Assembly (NCBI RefSeq): GCF_014646895.1
Contig: NZ_BMOD01000005.1
Location: 186,001 to 250,000, forward strand
Direction: 5' to 3'
Length of the DNA stretch: 64,000 nt
Source of the DNA: Deinococcus roseus
GTDB taxonomy: Bacteria; Deinococcota; Deinococci; Deinococcales; Deinococcaceae
Within the stretch, counting starts at the first letter, position 1, and each line of letters begins with the position of its first letter. This document shows, piece by piece, positions 28,101 through 34,873 of the stretch. A program made the position numbers and the translations under genes. Under the pieces are notes generated by a model. That model did not search any database. It had not been told where the DNA came from and saw only the letters and a list, made by a program, of their open reading frames with translations.

Positions 28101-30789
28101 TGACCCCGGCAATTTGCCATGCAGGATTGCCGCTTGTCTGCTCAAAAATCTGGAATTGCCGCGAGAAATTGTTGTCCCAGTAGTTCATGGATCCCACATT
28201 GAAAGTGGTGTCGAAGTACTTCCAGCTGGTGGTCAGGGTGCCACTGGTGCTGGCATAGTCATTGATCCCGTAGTTGATCGGCAGGGTGCCACTGACTGTG
28301 CGGGCCCAGAAGCGCACCCGGCAGGCTCCCAAGCACCCCTGGCTGAAAAAGTAGCTGTGAGAGATCAGTCCACTGTATCCATTGGCGTTGTCTGTACTGG
28401 GCACATTGAACACCCGATGCGCTGGATATTCTGCAGCGTTGCGCGACGTCCAGGCACTGCTGTCTGTTAACGACTTGGCAGGATCGTAATTCTGGCTGGA
28501 GGCCTGCAAGACCGCAGGAGCCACACTCAGGGCATCAAACTCGAAGTCTCCCGTCCCAGTGGCAATCAAACCCAGGTCTCCACTGGTGGTTTCGTTGACT
28601 GTGAAAGGAATGTTCAGGGTTTTCCAGCTGGATTCCAGGGTGAAAATCTGATCGGTCTGGCCCGGAATCCTCACCAGCACACTTCCCGTGCGGGAGTCGT
28701 TCTTCTTCACCTTCACCGTCAGGGTGTAACTCCCCGGAGACAGCAAGGTTCTGCGCAACACTTCCGGCATCAGGGGATCACTCTGCCAGCGCACCGAAAG
28801 GCCCTGCACCCGCACCGCAGAAGCCGTGCTGCCCGCAAACACATTGGCCCTGACCATCGGGGTGGTGGATGCTCCGGTCACCAGATCCCTGGTGTAAAGT
28901 GCACTCCAGTTGCTGGCTTCCGTAAAGTTGTCTACCCCGGGCATGGTGACAGCCACCAGACTGGGGGCATCAATGGTCCAGGTCAAGCTGGATTTGGTGG
29001 GATCTGCTCCCTCCAGCACGCCGCTGAACACCGCCAGGTCCCCAGGACGGTAGTACCCTTTGTCTGCCGTCAGGTTCAGTCGCAACGGAATCTTGTCGTC
29101 AATGAAGAACTGTTTGCTGGCAAAGGTGTCCTTGCGGACCACATTCCCCCGACCATCGTAAGCATAGTGGATGGTTTTCCCCAGCGCTTCACCCGTGGCG
29201 TCCGGGTTGACTTCCAGGGCGAGGTTGCCGTTCAGGTAGTAATCGTAAGACCACTTCAGGTACCGGTTCACGGCAGTCAGTCTGGCGTTGCTCGCCGCCT
29301 GCACGTCCTTCACCCAGCGTTCCCGCAGTCGGGAGCCCTTGTCGTAGTAATACTGGGTTTCCTGGTCCCCCTGCGATACCACCACTTTCAGGCCCTTGTA
29401 CAGCGGATCTGCATCGGTGTAACCGTAAGTGGTTTTGGGTTGCACGTCCGTCCCACCCGTCACCGCGGCTGTGGTCGCGTCAATGCTGGCATCCACCAGA
29501 TCTCTGGATTCCGTCAGGGCGTAACTGGCCTTGCCGTTCAAATTCACCGCACCATAGGTGTAACTGGTGGTCAGCAATTTGCTGCCGTTCACCCAGCTGC
29601 TGGGGGTGTTTTTGTCCCCAGTGGTGTTCACCACTTCCCGGGTGATGGCCTTGAGAAGCACCGGTTTTTCACTCCCGAAGCTCTGGGCGTTGCTGTAATG
29701 CAAAGTAAAATTGCGGGTGGAGTTGAGGCTGAAGGCGGTGCCTTTGCCGTCCCAGGTTTTGAAACCCACCCCTTTGAGCAGGTACAACCCCGCCTGCGCA
29801 CCATAACTGAAGGTGGTTTGCTTGTTGATCAGTGTCCCATCATTCTTGTAATCGATCTGGCCCAGCACCCACCCGTTGACACCAGCATCCACCCACCAGT
29901 AACTGGTGATGCGGCCAAACTCATCTTTGATTTCACTGATGCGGCCTGCCGTTTTGTCCTGGTAGTTGATTTCGGTTTTCAGTCCGCCGCTCAGGCCCTC
30001 ACTGACATCGGTCCCGGTGAGTTTGGCAGTGCGGTACTGCTGGCTCGGGTTCTGCACATAATCCGGGAAGGCCCCATCGTTGTGAAACGTGGTGCGGTTC
30101 CCGTTGTGGTCGTAGTGGTGCCCATAAAGTCCATCCAGACCCTTGACAAAAACAATCCACTCTTCGCTGTGCCGCGTCCCCACCATGGGTCTCACCCGGT
30201 AAAACGCCACCGTCTGGATGCCGCTGCTTTGCTGGGCACTGATCACTGCAGCATAACGCGCTTTGATCCAGCTGGGCGCATCAACTGGCAGGCTGCTGTC
30301 CTGCACCTGGCTGAAACGCTGGGTGCTGCCGTCACCCTGCTCCAGGATCACTTCGCCGCTGAGGGACCCCAGAGTCCAGCTGGGTTTGAAGTCACCGAGG
30401 GCACTGTCGAGCAGACGGGTGCGGTTTTTGAGGTTCCAGTTGGCGTTGAGGACGGTATTCTTGTTGTCCTGGGGGGTGTCTACTTTGGTGTTGCGGCTGA
30501 GTTCTCCGACATCGAGGTAGACGTTGCCGTTGGCGAGGTTGATGGCATCGCTGATGTCCCCGAAGCCGGGGGCGTTGAAGGCCATGACTTCGAGGGGGAT
30601 GCGGCTGACCCCGGCTCCGGGTCGGCTGATCTCACTGGGGGACGCAAAAGCCACCCCAAAGGGCAGGAACTGTCCCAGCAGGATCAGGGATGTGAGGCCC
30701 AGACCCATCGACAATTGGTGTCGATGCTGGGGAGAGGAGGCAGGTTGTGCATTTCCATTGCCGAGCTCACGATACGGGTGAATTTTCAT
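19135..30789 (-). CDS. Giant exported Rhs/YD-repeat protein with HINT and C-terminal toxin-like domain
   Basis: 3884 aa. The N-terminal region (about residues 28-50) carries a hydrophobic export segment ending in FGVAFASPSE. YD/Rhs repeats begin near residue 260 (YGYTDADPLYKG, YDYYLNGNLALEV) and resume at about 1460-3120 (YDSLGRELSGSNPDGSG and many more). Between about 570 and 1460 lies a block of beta-sandwich-like, possibly carbohydrate-binding modules. A Pro/Thr/Glu-rich linker (about 3128-3363) and an AT-richer helical pretoxin region follow. A HINT domain starts at Cys3595 (CGNSFDPETLV) and ends at HN3753. The last 131 residues form an unclassified tail. The start has GAGGGG 8 bases upstream. 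This is the architecture of polymorphic toxins, in which an Rhs shell encloses a toxin released by self-cleavage; an immunity-like gene follows directly. Confidence 0.88.
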   Translation of the reverse strand: MKIHPYRELGNGNAQPASSPQHRHQLSMGLGLTSLILLGQFLPFGVAFASPSEISRPGAGVSRIPLEVMAFNAPGFGDISDAINLANGNVYLDVGELSRNTKVDTPQDNKNTVLNANWNLKNRTRLLDSALGDFKPSWTLGSLSGEVILEQGDGSTQRFSQVQDSSLPVDAPSWIKARYAAVISAQQSSGIQTVAFYRVRPMVGTRHSEEWIVFVKGLDGLYGHHYDHNGNRTTFHNDGAFPDYVQNPSQQYRTAKLTGTDVSEGLSGGLKTEINYQDKTAGRISEIKDEFGRITSYWWVDAGVNGWVLGQIDYKNDGTLINKQTTFSYGAQAGLYLLKGVGFKTWDGKGTAFSLNSTRNFTLHYSNAQSFGSEKPVLLKAITREVVNTTGDKNTPSSWVNGSKLLTTSYTYGAVNLNGKASYALTESRDLVDASIDATTAAVTGGTDVQPKTTYGYTDADPLYKGLKVVVSQGDQETQYYYDKGSRLRERWVKDVQAASNARLTAVNRYLKWSYDYYLNGNLALEVNPDATGEALGKTIHYAYDGRGNVVRKDTFASKQFFIDDKIPLRLNLTADKGYYRPGDLAVFSGVLEGADPTKSSLTWTIDAPSLVAVTMPGVDNFTEASNWSALYTRDLVTGASTTPMVRANVFAGSTASAVRVQGLSVRWQSDPLMPEVLRRTLLSPGSYTLTVKVKKNDSRTGSVLVRIPGQTDQIFTLESSWKTLNIPFTVNETTSGDLGLIATGTGDFEFDALSVAPAVLQASSQNYDPAKSLTDSSAWTSRNAAEYPAHRVFNVPSTDNANGYSGLISHSYFFSQGCLGACRVRFWARTVSGTLPINYGINDYASTSGTLTTSWKYFDTTFNVGSMNYWDNNFSRQFQIFEQTSGNPAWQIAGVMVNQVDGNNNPVSGIVDSDLTGPDSGLWGGYFLKPAVMVQDPTSNGYTVFKSDSSTDNVTGGLTLKQKLPVGRYQVSFDAKADSALDIYSGMSDAALQKSSLTSSWQTVSTTLVVSNDTDRFTLLEKTTNNPGWYVRNLKLNYLDGKLVQIPRGVPSFQLTVKAKSDSYPDVVNEVSLPVYSYIKSVAAPAPEGDLPLSAVTTGTKPTSVRYQIPLPASANNPYNKGYQVKAHLNLDSAATSSDVFSKKIRWYTNGGSIAKTSDNDETITFTPPAWSKDLSGSTQQYTLVAVSEENPSVYDVIPVEVRYFGFDFYDFPNSGIYPSTIYLCYPWDCGTPNDPNKKRNFQFKIEMKNLPTSADGKFWYPIMGLGWKDSGSTQYTWFGLSQTTAESKIDIDGCMAVRYFDMRPIGAQSSIESSIAVGLNNNRDIKIERPLTMKIGGQELACTFNDSGIPKNNGVFKVNGGLIPTDEALQGTKDWQAVVQAAMGTQSSSDPGILNVANQILSVRNGIANLKFAPMALTATQSAEDQQIILPEGVSAEVLGEFNPAERKGWTSQENFVYNNDNQLVQSQRPAITSSYLYGNTTSPYTPSYPALGTVNQYSLGTAVLVNNQSFNVVAQVDAAILKGASFDAKVIPASIASVGGTELRRTVLTYDQSGRRGLLATQGVKWNDQNGVAHQTTATYTYRAASDATVTTGQLLYYRDVNNTTTAGAPTVTRTVKQPQDQPSQVITRDLAGNTLSNQYLHYDEFGNVVRDELVGAVAGNLPSSVTADPSSVTRSNYQTRMVYNGFGQKVWSTELLGSYQNEQVNNYASSGELLSNWSGHVSNLTDYHFSNGMLTGVARGLGPNTAWSAQSPISTLRSLETYELDSFGRVSKEHRLVLEGGTLKNDFVISHSYDSLGRELSGSNPDGSGMAQTYDAFGGVDKQTKLDPKGEVELLQTYARNHLGWVTRESKTTYATSTLAGTNVNTGTFNTDHVYDQLGLEIVTLSYDASIVSDNDSRRMVKRYDVEGNLLYTVSPVMRNVSSNSVTDNRRSVVSSTYDNLGQVIKQRVLLESDTTVNWADPLVRVSDGSLVGDVATTTTEYNDLGQAVKVTDAEGYVTTTDYDLLNNAYRVKKSLWNAKEPTSTSDPLSSRSITLDKTQTDAVVWSAFDAAKNVVGQMNNDGKVRKLYYNPLNQVYAESEWYDPASAAGGVISKFSSITADGMVVGTYLPKVTGTPATTGTASWTSSIGMYFDQVESFQFNYSLPLPSKSGKPSANLVSGTPTWVWTSFEYNHQGKPVKTTLPTGGVLTQAYDEDGNTTEQVNAEGFKTTFKYNPFGQVLERKELARTTTTSGTTTTNSVDSAAGLSGGFTYTYKYDWYGNLTRKSERNLYTYYEYNSLGKMTAESRPAVFSATGVPWKKHLYRLDGNKVMETSYAYTDSNPSFLTLTPVQKLTVNAGSPTAGNLKIWELDGLGRVSKEISKGVGYDPNGAADPINLYFAEEYFAQFVYNSLNARVYRYFRGNPQIYAQQTKDDGTQLLDASGKPETRYGTYWKYNTLGLLKEKYDEVLAAGQVLKKNTFTYEYDAQGRETRGDRNLKINVENPAKIGSTTLAATLGAIVTEYNNRGLVQKTTITDQSVTHNNTLEATPLTQVTENEYYLDGNRSKVTVTSGGTSNFQTFKYDTLGREIESKDSNGARYFIKPEDVNAQNFNVLAASAAQPLVITTAYGLDATQTVSMYSAVTGCTFTEKTTQTLSGLNYSTVKTKDACGVVTSTLDQLGIGKVGNPSLGDDDLSKRASKVFGPTAYASSVVWKNGEAMFANLQLNKAWKYNTTLTNKYNAYGQSVSLVKTDSRTAEVSDTQNSYKTEFVSNGDLVSQTSQTMDCTADGLGGAECSPGESKRTYVPNTGQQSGTTPDPFPTEGDFTATYTTIGAPFNLYSLTYLVKGTYGNSTTNTVGYTYDANYQNLTSTSSSFSTSEIAPTKTQVGSPTRTTDISIMNRGEVSFTAASAPMVMKTSDNKPAENFSGVIVTTGVWTGSAPSGQTTVTNYVYTPTDGHLFREETPQPNDATVTFYKQYSLDSRGNRILFTSKDGNIFKNYGYLKRYDADQKVALFYKVEADKHNWNHFLYSPTGDEVLSSTAGVRQLPTDGTSTKYSTLVERKWNSSYSTGLTIQMVRHKEGSYTATIDRSTLASTNGSGTYDPANADYLKQPDKYDQVRDATFSLADGVNSSTEWTGVVVFDAPDTQADTEAAEVLPESITGTVAPLDVQSHDQVDPIPSPGDVKPSGAKDTTKAKTPQKPTAETPAEGQTQKTSDKKDGISSPEITTFSQGTSTQVVQGKAVSPQAAEEKTPGSAPAPTVHIDATGQITVSDTTVKSDGDQAENSSVLPGSIEGVTLNEVQTHGADSGAPIQDLNPGGVAGVEPAPPSVGVTTSDSPGDVVSSEGTEPATPDTGHAPRSTSIKPSSNTVETMAGPAAYLCTVKGCIAKQDLEKAKNDIEQRVADLAARDDEIGKAMRRYQQLIEDRIRGNINISVYGRLYAYEAALAIIDSPKMQSDTKAIFLNSIADSVEKGYLKAFDFIHGHDELAKIIKNGASPDQIARHMISYYADKEFENQLKIINAQTTMKIVDDLLGITTLQECRFGDKLACGLAAASVVPWGEAAGPLVRTLGKYLPEEATAAASAFGSKIKGWLDTDVGELFRGAAKACGNSFDPETLVKTASGDKAIASLMVGEKVLAFNEETGKEEYQPISQIFKNEDPALTVLGISDPESGQMEFITTTPEHPFYVTERSDGEPRPKPEGHSDLSDKWVGAGHLKVGDKLKQADGTLGEVRYVNIIEQARTMYNLEVAEAHTFFVGAQGWLVHNGKKRCEISFQGTTVGASDAISKGFHLNYGNGELNLVPTRVTVRDAKGKVVNEYIEIQLKSTFSKKKSAVEVDGKVAASVEEFIRENMKKAAKGAEAIIGNWSDVPSMAQRVAEAKLLMEAFTGQTQFKVVP

Positions 30790-30906
30790 TTATAAACCCC
30801 TCAAGAATTTCTCAATTTACAGTTTTATCACACTTCTCCCATGAAGATGAACCACCTGCCCAGACACATCGGGGCAAATCTCGTATTGTGGAAAAAGAAG
30901 GCTTTC

Positions 30907-30912
30907 TACAAT
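30907..30912 (+). promoter_or_regulatory. Leaderless -10 box of the DUF2254 gene
   Basis: TACAAT leaves 6 bases before ATG 30919. If this is the promoter, the message starts at the start codon and the 26-residue extension from 30841 is not translated. Confidence 0.4.
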
Positions 30913-30918
30913 GTTTTC

Positions 30919-32186
30919 ATGGGTTCCAACAGCATTTTGCGGCAATTCTGGATTCTTCCTGTGGGATGTGTGCTGTTGCTGCTTTTGCTGGTCCATTTCA
31001 CCCTGTTTCTGGACCACACCCTGAATCTGAAGCACAGCCACTGGTTGTGGCCCATCCAGAGCCTGAATGGAGCCCACAATCTGGTGTACACCGTGGCTGC
31101 CGCCATGTACACCTTTGTGGCCAGCACATTCACCATCAGCATTGCGGCCCTGTCTTTTGCTTCGCGGGACATGGGACCCAGGCTGCTGGAAAATTTTGTG
31201 CAGGATTGGAAAACCCAGCTGACCCTGGGGATTTTGCTGGGCACCTTCAGTTTCAATTTGTGGACCATCGCTGTGGTGCAAAGCACTCCACAAAGCAATC
31301 CTGTGCCCCTCCTGACGGTGAATGTGGCGGTTTTGCTGGCTTATCTGGCCCTGGGGATGCTGATCATGTTCATTTACCAGATGACCCGGGCCATGAACAT
31401 CACCTCTCAGGTGAACCATCTGGGGAGGCAATTGCAGCAAACCCTGCTGGAGGTTTCTTCTGTGCTGCCTGCTTTGCCTCAACCTGAACCTTTGAAAGAT
31501 GCCATTCTGATCCACAGCACCCATTCCAGCAACCTCTGCCACATCAAATTCAGGCCCTGGTCCGAAAGGCAGCACAACTGAATGCCGTGGTGCATTTCAA
31601 AGTCCGTCCGGGCCAGTATGTTTTTCCAGGCATGGTGATCGCAGAAACGTCTGTCCCCCTGAACCTCAAATCCTTTCTGGCCTTCAGCGATGACCGCAAA
31701 ACCGCCCACGATGCTGAATTCGCAGTCAGGCAACTGAACGAGATTGCAGTGCGCAGCATGGAATCGGGTCTGAAGGACCCCTACACCGTGATCACCTGCA
31801 TGGACCGCATGGGAGCTGCCCTGTGTCTGCTGAAAAACCGCATTCTGAAGAGTGGGGTGCATCTGGACAGGCAGGGCAAGGCGCGTGTGTATATACCCAC
31901 CACCGATTTTGCAGGCCTGACCAACAGCATGTTTCACCAGATCCGGCAATTTGGCAGCAAGTCCCCTGCAGTGATGATCCGATTGCTGGATGTGCTGGGC
32001 ACAGTCATGGAAATTCTGCAGGAACCAGAGCATCAGGAACACCTGCTGAGGCATGCCCGTCTGGTGCGCAAGCAGGGAAAGGAAGCTGCATCAAATCCAG
32101 CAGACCAGCAAGACCTCGAAGAACGTTTCCAGAGGGTGCTGGGTCACTGCAAACAACCTGAAAAACCAGAGCAGCAGAGGCACTGA
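30919..32186 (+). pseudogene. DUF2254 membrane protein, frameshifted
   Basis: A DUF2254-type protein split in two frames. The first part (from ATG 30919, or the earlier ATG 30841) has four hydrophobic segments (QFWILPVGCVLLLLLLVHF, then AAAMYTFVASTFTISIAALS and two more) and runs to a stop at 31579-31581. The second, in another frame, resumes the family: reading from about 31530 gives QIQALVRKAAQLNAVVHFKV and then RPGQYVFPGM, continuing to 32186. A one-base loss near 31520-31540 would join them. The 30919 start is favoured because TACAAT ends 6 bases before it, a leaderless layout, and because the family usually begins close to the first membrane segment. Either a real pseudogene or a sequencing error. 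Confidence 0.7.
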
Positions 32187-32213
32187 CGCCCCTGCTGCTG
32201 GCTGAAGGTCTGG

Positions 32214-32957
32214 TTATTTTTTCTCGATGGGTTTGGCGTTCTGCACCCGCATGGCAAACTTCATCAGGCGAGGGAACCTGTTCCAGCGTTTGCGGTCTCC
32301 CAGGATGCGGTAAGCCCATTCCACTTTCATTTTCTGGGTCCATTCGGGAGCACGTTCCACCGTCCCAGAGAACACATCCAGGGTGCCTCCGGCCCCGATC
32401 ATGATGGGGACTTTCAGGCGGTTGCGGTGGCGGTGGTTGAATTTCTCCTGCCGCCCGGCCCCCAGCGAAGTGATCAACAGGTGGGGATAGCCCGCCCGGA
32501 TTTTTTCCACCAGCTTGAGGTCCTCATTGCCATCGTCCTTGAAGTAGCCATGTTCAAACCCGGCCACCTGAATGCCGTATTTCTCGGCACAGTTTCTGGC
32601 GGCCTGTTCGGCGATTCCGGGTTTGCCGCCCAGAAAGAACACCCTCAGGTTGGAGCCCTGGCGCTCCATCAACTGGGTGATGATGTCGATGCCCGAGGCC
32701 CGACCTGGCAAATCGATGTCCAGCATCTTCTTGACGGCCCACACAATGCCCACACCATCTGCAGAAACCAGATCGGCACCACGGATCACCTGGGCCAGTT
32801 CAGCGTCTTCTTCTTCGGCCTGAATCACGATTTCGGGGTTGAGGGTGATGACGGTGTGGGGATCAAAAGAACCCATCCAGCCTTCCAGTTTCTCCACCAC
32901 GCCATCCAGATCCAGGGGATCCAACGGAAAATTGAACAGGGACAGCCTCTGCATCAT
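32214..32957 (-). CDS. WecG/TagA/CpsF family glycosyltransferase
   Basis: 247 aa, a normal length for the family, which transfers an N-acetylhexosamine or related sugar to a lipid-linked acceptor in surface polymer or exopolysaccharide synthesis. Diagnostic segments are VITLNPEIVIQAEEE, the catalytic-region LVSADGVGIVWA, RASGIDII, VFFLGGKPGIAEQA, ITSLGAGRQEKF and GAGGTLDVFSGTVERAPEW. The protein is peripheral to the membrane in known members. Its ATG overlaps the stop of the upstream ComB-like gene (ATGA). The linkage of the two functions is unexplained. Confidence 0.92.
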   Translation of the reverse strand: MMQRLSLFNFPLDPLDLDGVVEKLEGWMGSFDPHTVITLNPEIVIQAEEEDAELAQVIRGADLVSADGVGIVWAVKKMLDIDLPGRASGIDIITQLMERQGSNLRVFFLGGKPGIAEQAARNCAEKYGIQVAGFEHGYFKDDGNEDLKLVEKIRAGYPHLLITSLGAGRQEKFNHRHRNRLKVPIMIGAGGTLDVFSGTVERAPEWTQKMKVEWAYRILGDRKRWNRFPRLMKFAMRVQNAKPIEKK

Positions 32958-33664
32958 TTGAACCTGTAAACGGGGGTGTCTTCGGACAGTTTGACATCTA
33001 GCAACTTCGGCACCCTATCAGTTTGCGAAATCAGGCTGGAAACTGCAATGTCTTCGTACAGCCTGAGTTTCTGCAACTGCTGTCCGGTGGAGGATTGCAG
33101 CAACGCTTCCTGCACATCCGGAAAAGCCCGAACCAGGGCCATGGCCATGCGGGCCGCGTCCAGCAGCTGCACTTCTCTCAATTTTTCAATGCGGCGGGCC
33201 AGAAAACCTGCGCACACAGTGTCCTCCAGCGTTTCGTTGCCGTCCTGTCCGGTGCAGACGATAGCGATTTCCTCGGCGGCGAGCTCCACGGCCTTTTTGA
33301 CCACTGCGCGGGCATTGTAAAAGCTGCCCAGCAGCACATGTTTTGCTTCACTGAGGTTGCGCAGGGCCTGGGGGGTGCTCTGGGCCATGTACATCACGTC
33401 CCGGTCCAGGGTCCGGTTGCGCAGTTCGGCAGGACTGGCCGGGTAATTGCTGCCCTCCAGGGGCATACCGTCCCGCTCTCCCACCAGCAGCAGGTTGTGG
33501 TCCTGTGCGTACTGGCGGGCGGTTTTCAGGCTGGGTGTCAGGTAAACGTGTTTTGCTCCTGCTTCCAGCAGAATGGGCGCATTGGTGGTTCCCCTGAGGA
33601 CATCCACCAGCACCACCACATCCGGGTAGGAGCCTCTGGGCAGCAAATCAACTTTCAGGCGCAT
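32954..33664 (-). CDS. 2-phosphosulfolactate phosphatase family protein (ComB-like)
   Basis: 236 aa matching the ComB family (PF04029-type), Mg-dependent acid phosphatases named from coenzyme M synthesis. Visible are VVVLVDVLRGTTNAPILLEAG, the LLVGERDGMPLEGSNYPASP active-site region, the TPQALRNL segment, VLLGSFYNARAVV and VCTGQDGNETLEDTVCAG. A bacterium without methanogenesis probably uses it for sulfolactate or an unknown phosphate ester; the substrate cannot be told. It overlaps the downstream glycosyltransferase gene by 4 bases and is probably the operon's first gene. Confidence 0.88.
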   Translation of the reverse strand: MRLKVDLLPRGSYPDVVVLVDVLRGTTNAPILLEAGAKHVYLTPSLKTARQYAQDHNLLLVGERDGMPLEGSNYPASPAELRNRTLDRDVMYMAQSTPQALRNLSEAKHVLLGSFYNARAVVKKAVELAAEEIAIVCTGQDGNETLEDTVCAGFLARRIEKLREVQLLDAARMAMALVRAFPDVQEALLQSSTGQQLQKLRLYEDIAVSSLISQTDRVPKLLDVKLSEDTPVYRFK

Positions 33665-33757
33665 GAGACCTCCATGACGTGCCCCGGATCTGGCAGGTTG
33701 GCAAAGGGCAAGACTTCCGGGTGACGTTCCGGTGTGATTTTAGCACAGGGGATGAAA

Positions 33758-33877
33758 GCCGAGAGCCGAGGGCCGAGGGCTTTGAGCACCTGTAAAGCCA
33801 GAGCTTGCGCGTTTTTATCCTCTTTGCGCATGCTCTGGCTCTTTTTTGCTCTCGGCCCTCGGCCCTTGGCCCTCGGC
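33758..33877. repeat. Compound GC-rich inverted repeat
   Basis: The left arm (33758-33780) is built of GCCGAG and GCCGAGGGC units. The right arm (33848-33877) carries the complementary GCTCTCGGC and CCCTCGGC units in inverse orientation. A second hairpin sits inside it (33796-33840). The 120-base element fills most of the gap between two same-strand genes and looks like a small dispersed intergenic repeat; no second copy is in this window. Confidence 0.6.
33796..33847 (+). terminator. Hairpin with T-tract inside the compound repeat
   Basis: AGCCAGAGC (33796-33804) pairs with GCTCTGGCT (33832-33840), with an inner GCGC/GCGC pairing, followed by CTTTTTT. It is formally a plus-strand terminator although both flanking genes read minus; it may belong to the repeat element rather than to a gene. 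Confidence 0.4.
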
Positions 33878-33879
33878 AT

Positions 33880-34809
33880 TTATTCGCTGCCTTGCAACAC
33901 CGCCGTCCCTTCCACTCTGGGACCCTCTGGCGTCCACAGGAGGGGGAGAATGTAGAGTTGCCTGCGGGTGCGTTCTTCATCCCAGGCGTGGAACACAATT
34001 CCGTCCTGTCCGTCTGGCATGACCGTGATGGAGTTGTGACCAGGGCCAGTCAGTCCAGTCAGGTGGGTGTTGAGGATGCTGGCATGGTCAAAAGGTTCGG
34101 TCCAGGGACCCAGGGGATGGTCTGCCACAGCGTAATTGACCCCGTAGGTGTCGTTGATCCAGGCTCCACCCGAATAGAAGCAGAAGTATTTGCCGTTCCT
34201 CTTGACGGTAAAAGCCCCTTCCAGGGTGTGCCAGTCCAGGGTCTGACCGTACATTTCCCGGTTTCTCTGGTAAATCTGCCAGTCCTGGGAGGCCCGCAGC
34301 ACCACCTGTGGGTGTCCTGCCAGCTCGGTCATGCTGAGCATGCGGTCCACCACCAGTGCTGTGCCCACCCGTGCACCATCCAGGAAGTCTCTGGCGTAAT
34401 ACAGGTACCACTGGCCATCCTCGTCCTGAAATGGGCTGGGGTCGATGGAGAAAGGTTCACCTGAAACGAGGTTCAGGTTCTGGTCCTCGTAAGGGCCTTC
34501 TGGAGTGGCGGAAATGGCGACCCGCAGGTGGTGCCCTTTGTCCCCATGCCCGACACTGTAATACATGTAGAACTTGCCCTCTGAGAAAGCAACTTCGGGT
34601 GCCCAGTAATCGCCGTTTTCAAAGCCGGGGACGGGCAGGAGGGCACCGCCCAGAGATTCCCAGTGTTGCAGGTCTGCAGAGGTGAGCACTTCAAAAGCCC
34701 GGCCTTCTCTGGCGCTGCGTCCGGTTCCAAAAGCGTAATAGCGGTCCTGGTGTTTCAGGATGAAAGGGTCTGCGAAGTAAGCGGAATGGCGTGGGCTGAG
34801 CGAGGTCAT
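33880..34809 (-). CDS. Glycoside hydrolase family 43 protein, cytoplasmic
   Basis: About 309 aa five-bladed beta-propeller enzyme. The start region SAYFADPFILKHQDRYYAFG contains the catalytic general-base Asp of GH43 (ADPF). YWAPEVAFSEGKFYMYYSVG is the second hallmark, and IDPSPFQDEDGQWYLYYARD carries the pKa-modulating Asp. EGAF is a candidate for the general-acid Glu. It has no signal peptide, so it acts on imported oligosaccharides, as an arabinofuranosidase or xylosidase. The ATG at 34809 has GGAG 6 bases upstream; an in-frame upstream ATG lacks this. Last gene of the sugar-utilisation operon. Confidence 0.88.
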   Translation of the reverse strand: MTSLSPRHSAYFADPFILKHQDRYYAFGTGRSAREGRAFEVLTSADLQHWESLGGALLPVPGFENGDYWAPEVAFSEGKFYMYYSVGHGDKGHHLRVAISATPEGPYEDQNLNLVSGEPFSIDPSPFQDEDGQWYLYYARDFLDGARVGTALVVDRMLSMTELAGHPQVVLRASQDWQIYQRNREMYGQTLDWHTLEGAFTVKRNGKYFCFYSGGAWINDTYGVNYAVADHPLGPWTEPFDHASILNTHLTGLTGPGHNSITVMPDGQDGIVFHAWDEERTRRQLYILPLLWTPEGPRVEGTAVLQGSE

Positions 34810-34873
34810 GTCGGCTCCTGTCAGCAGGTGAGCGTTCACCTGCGGAGGGGGATGGAGGGTCGGGTTCTGAAAT

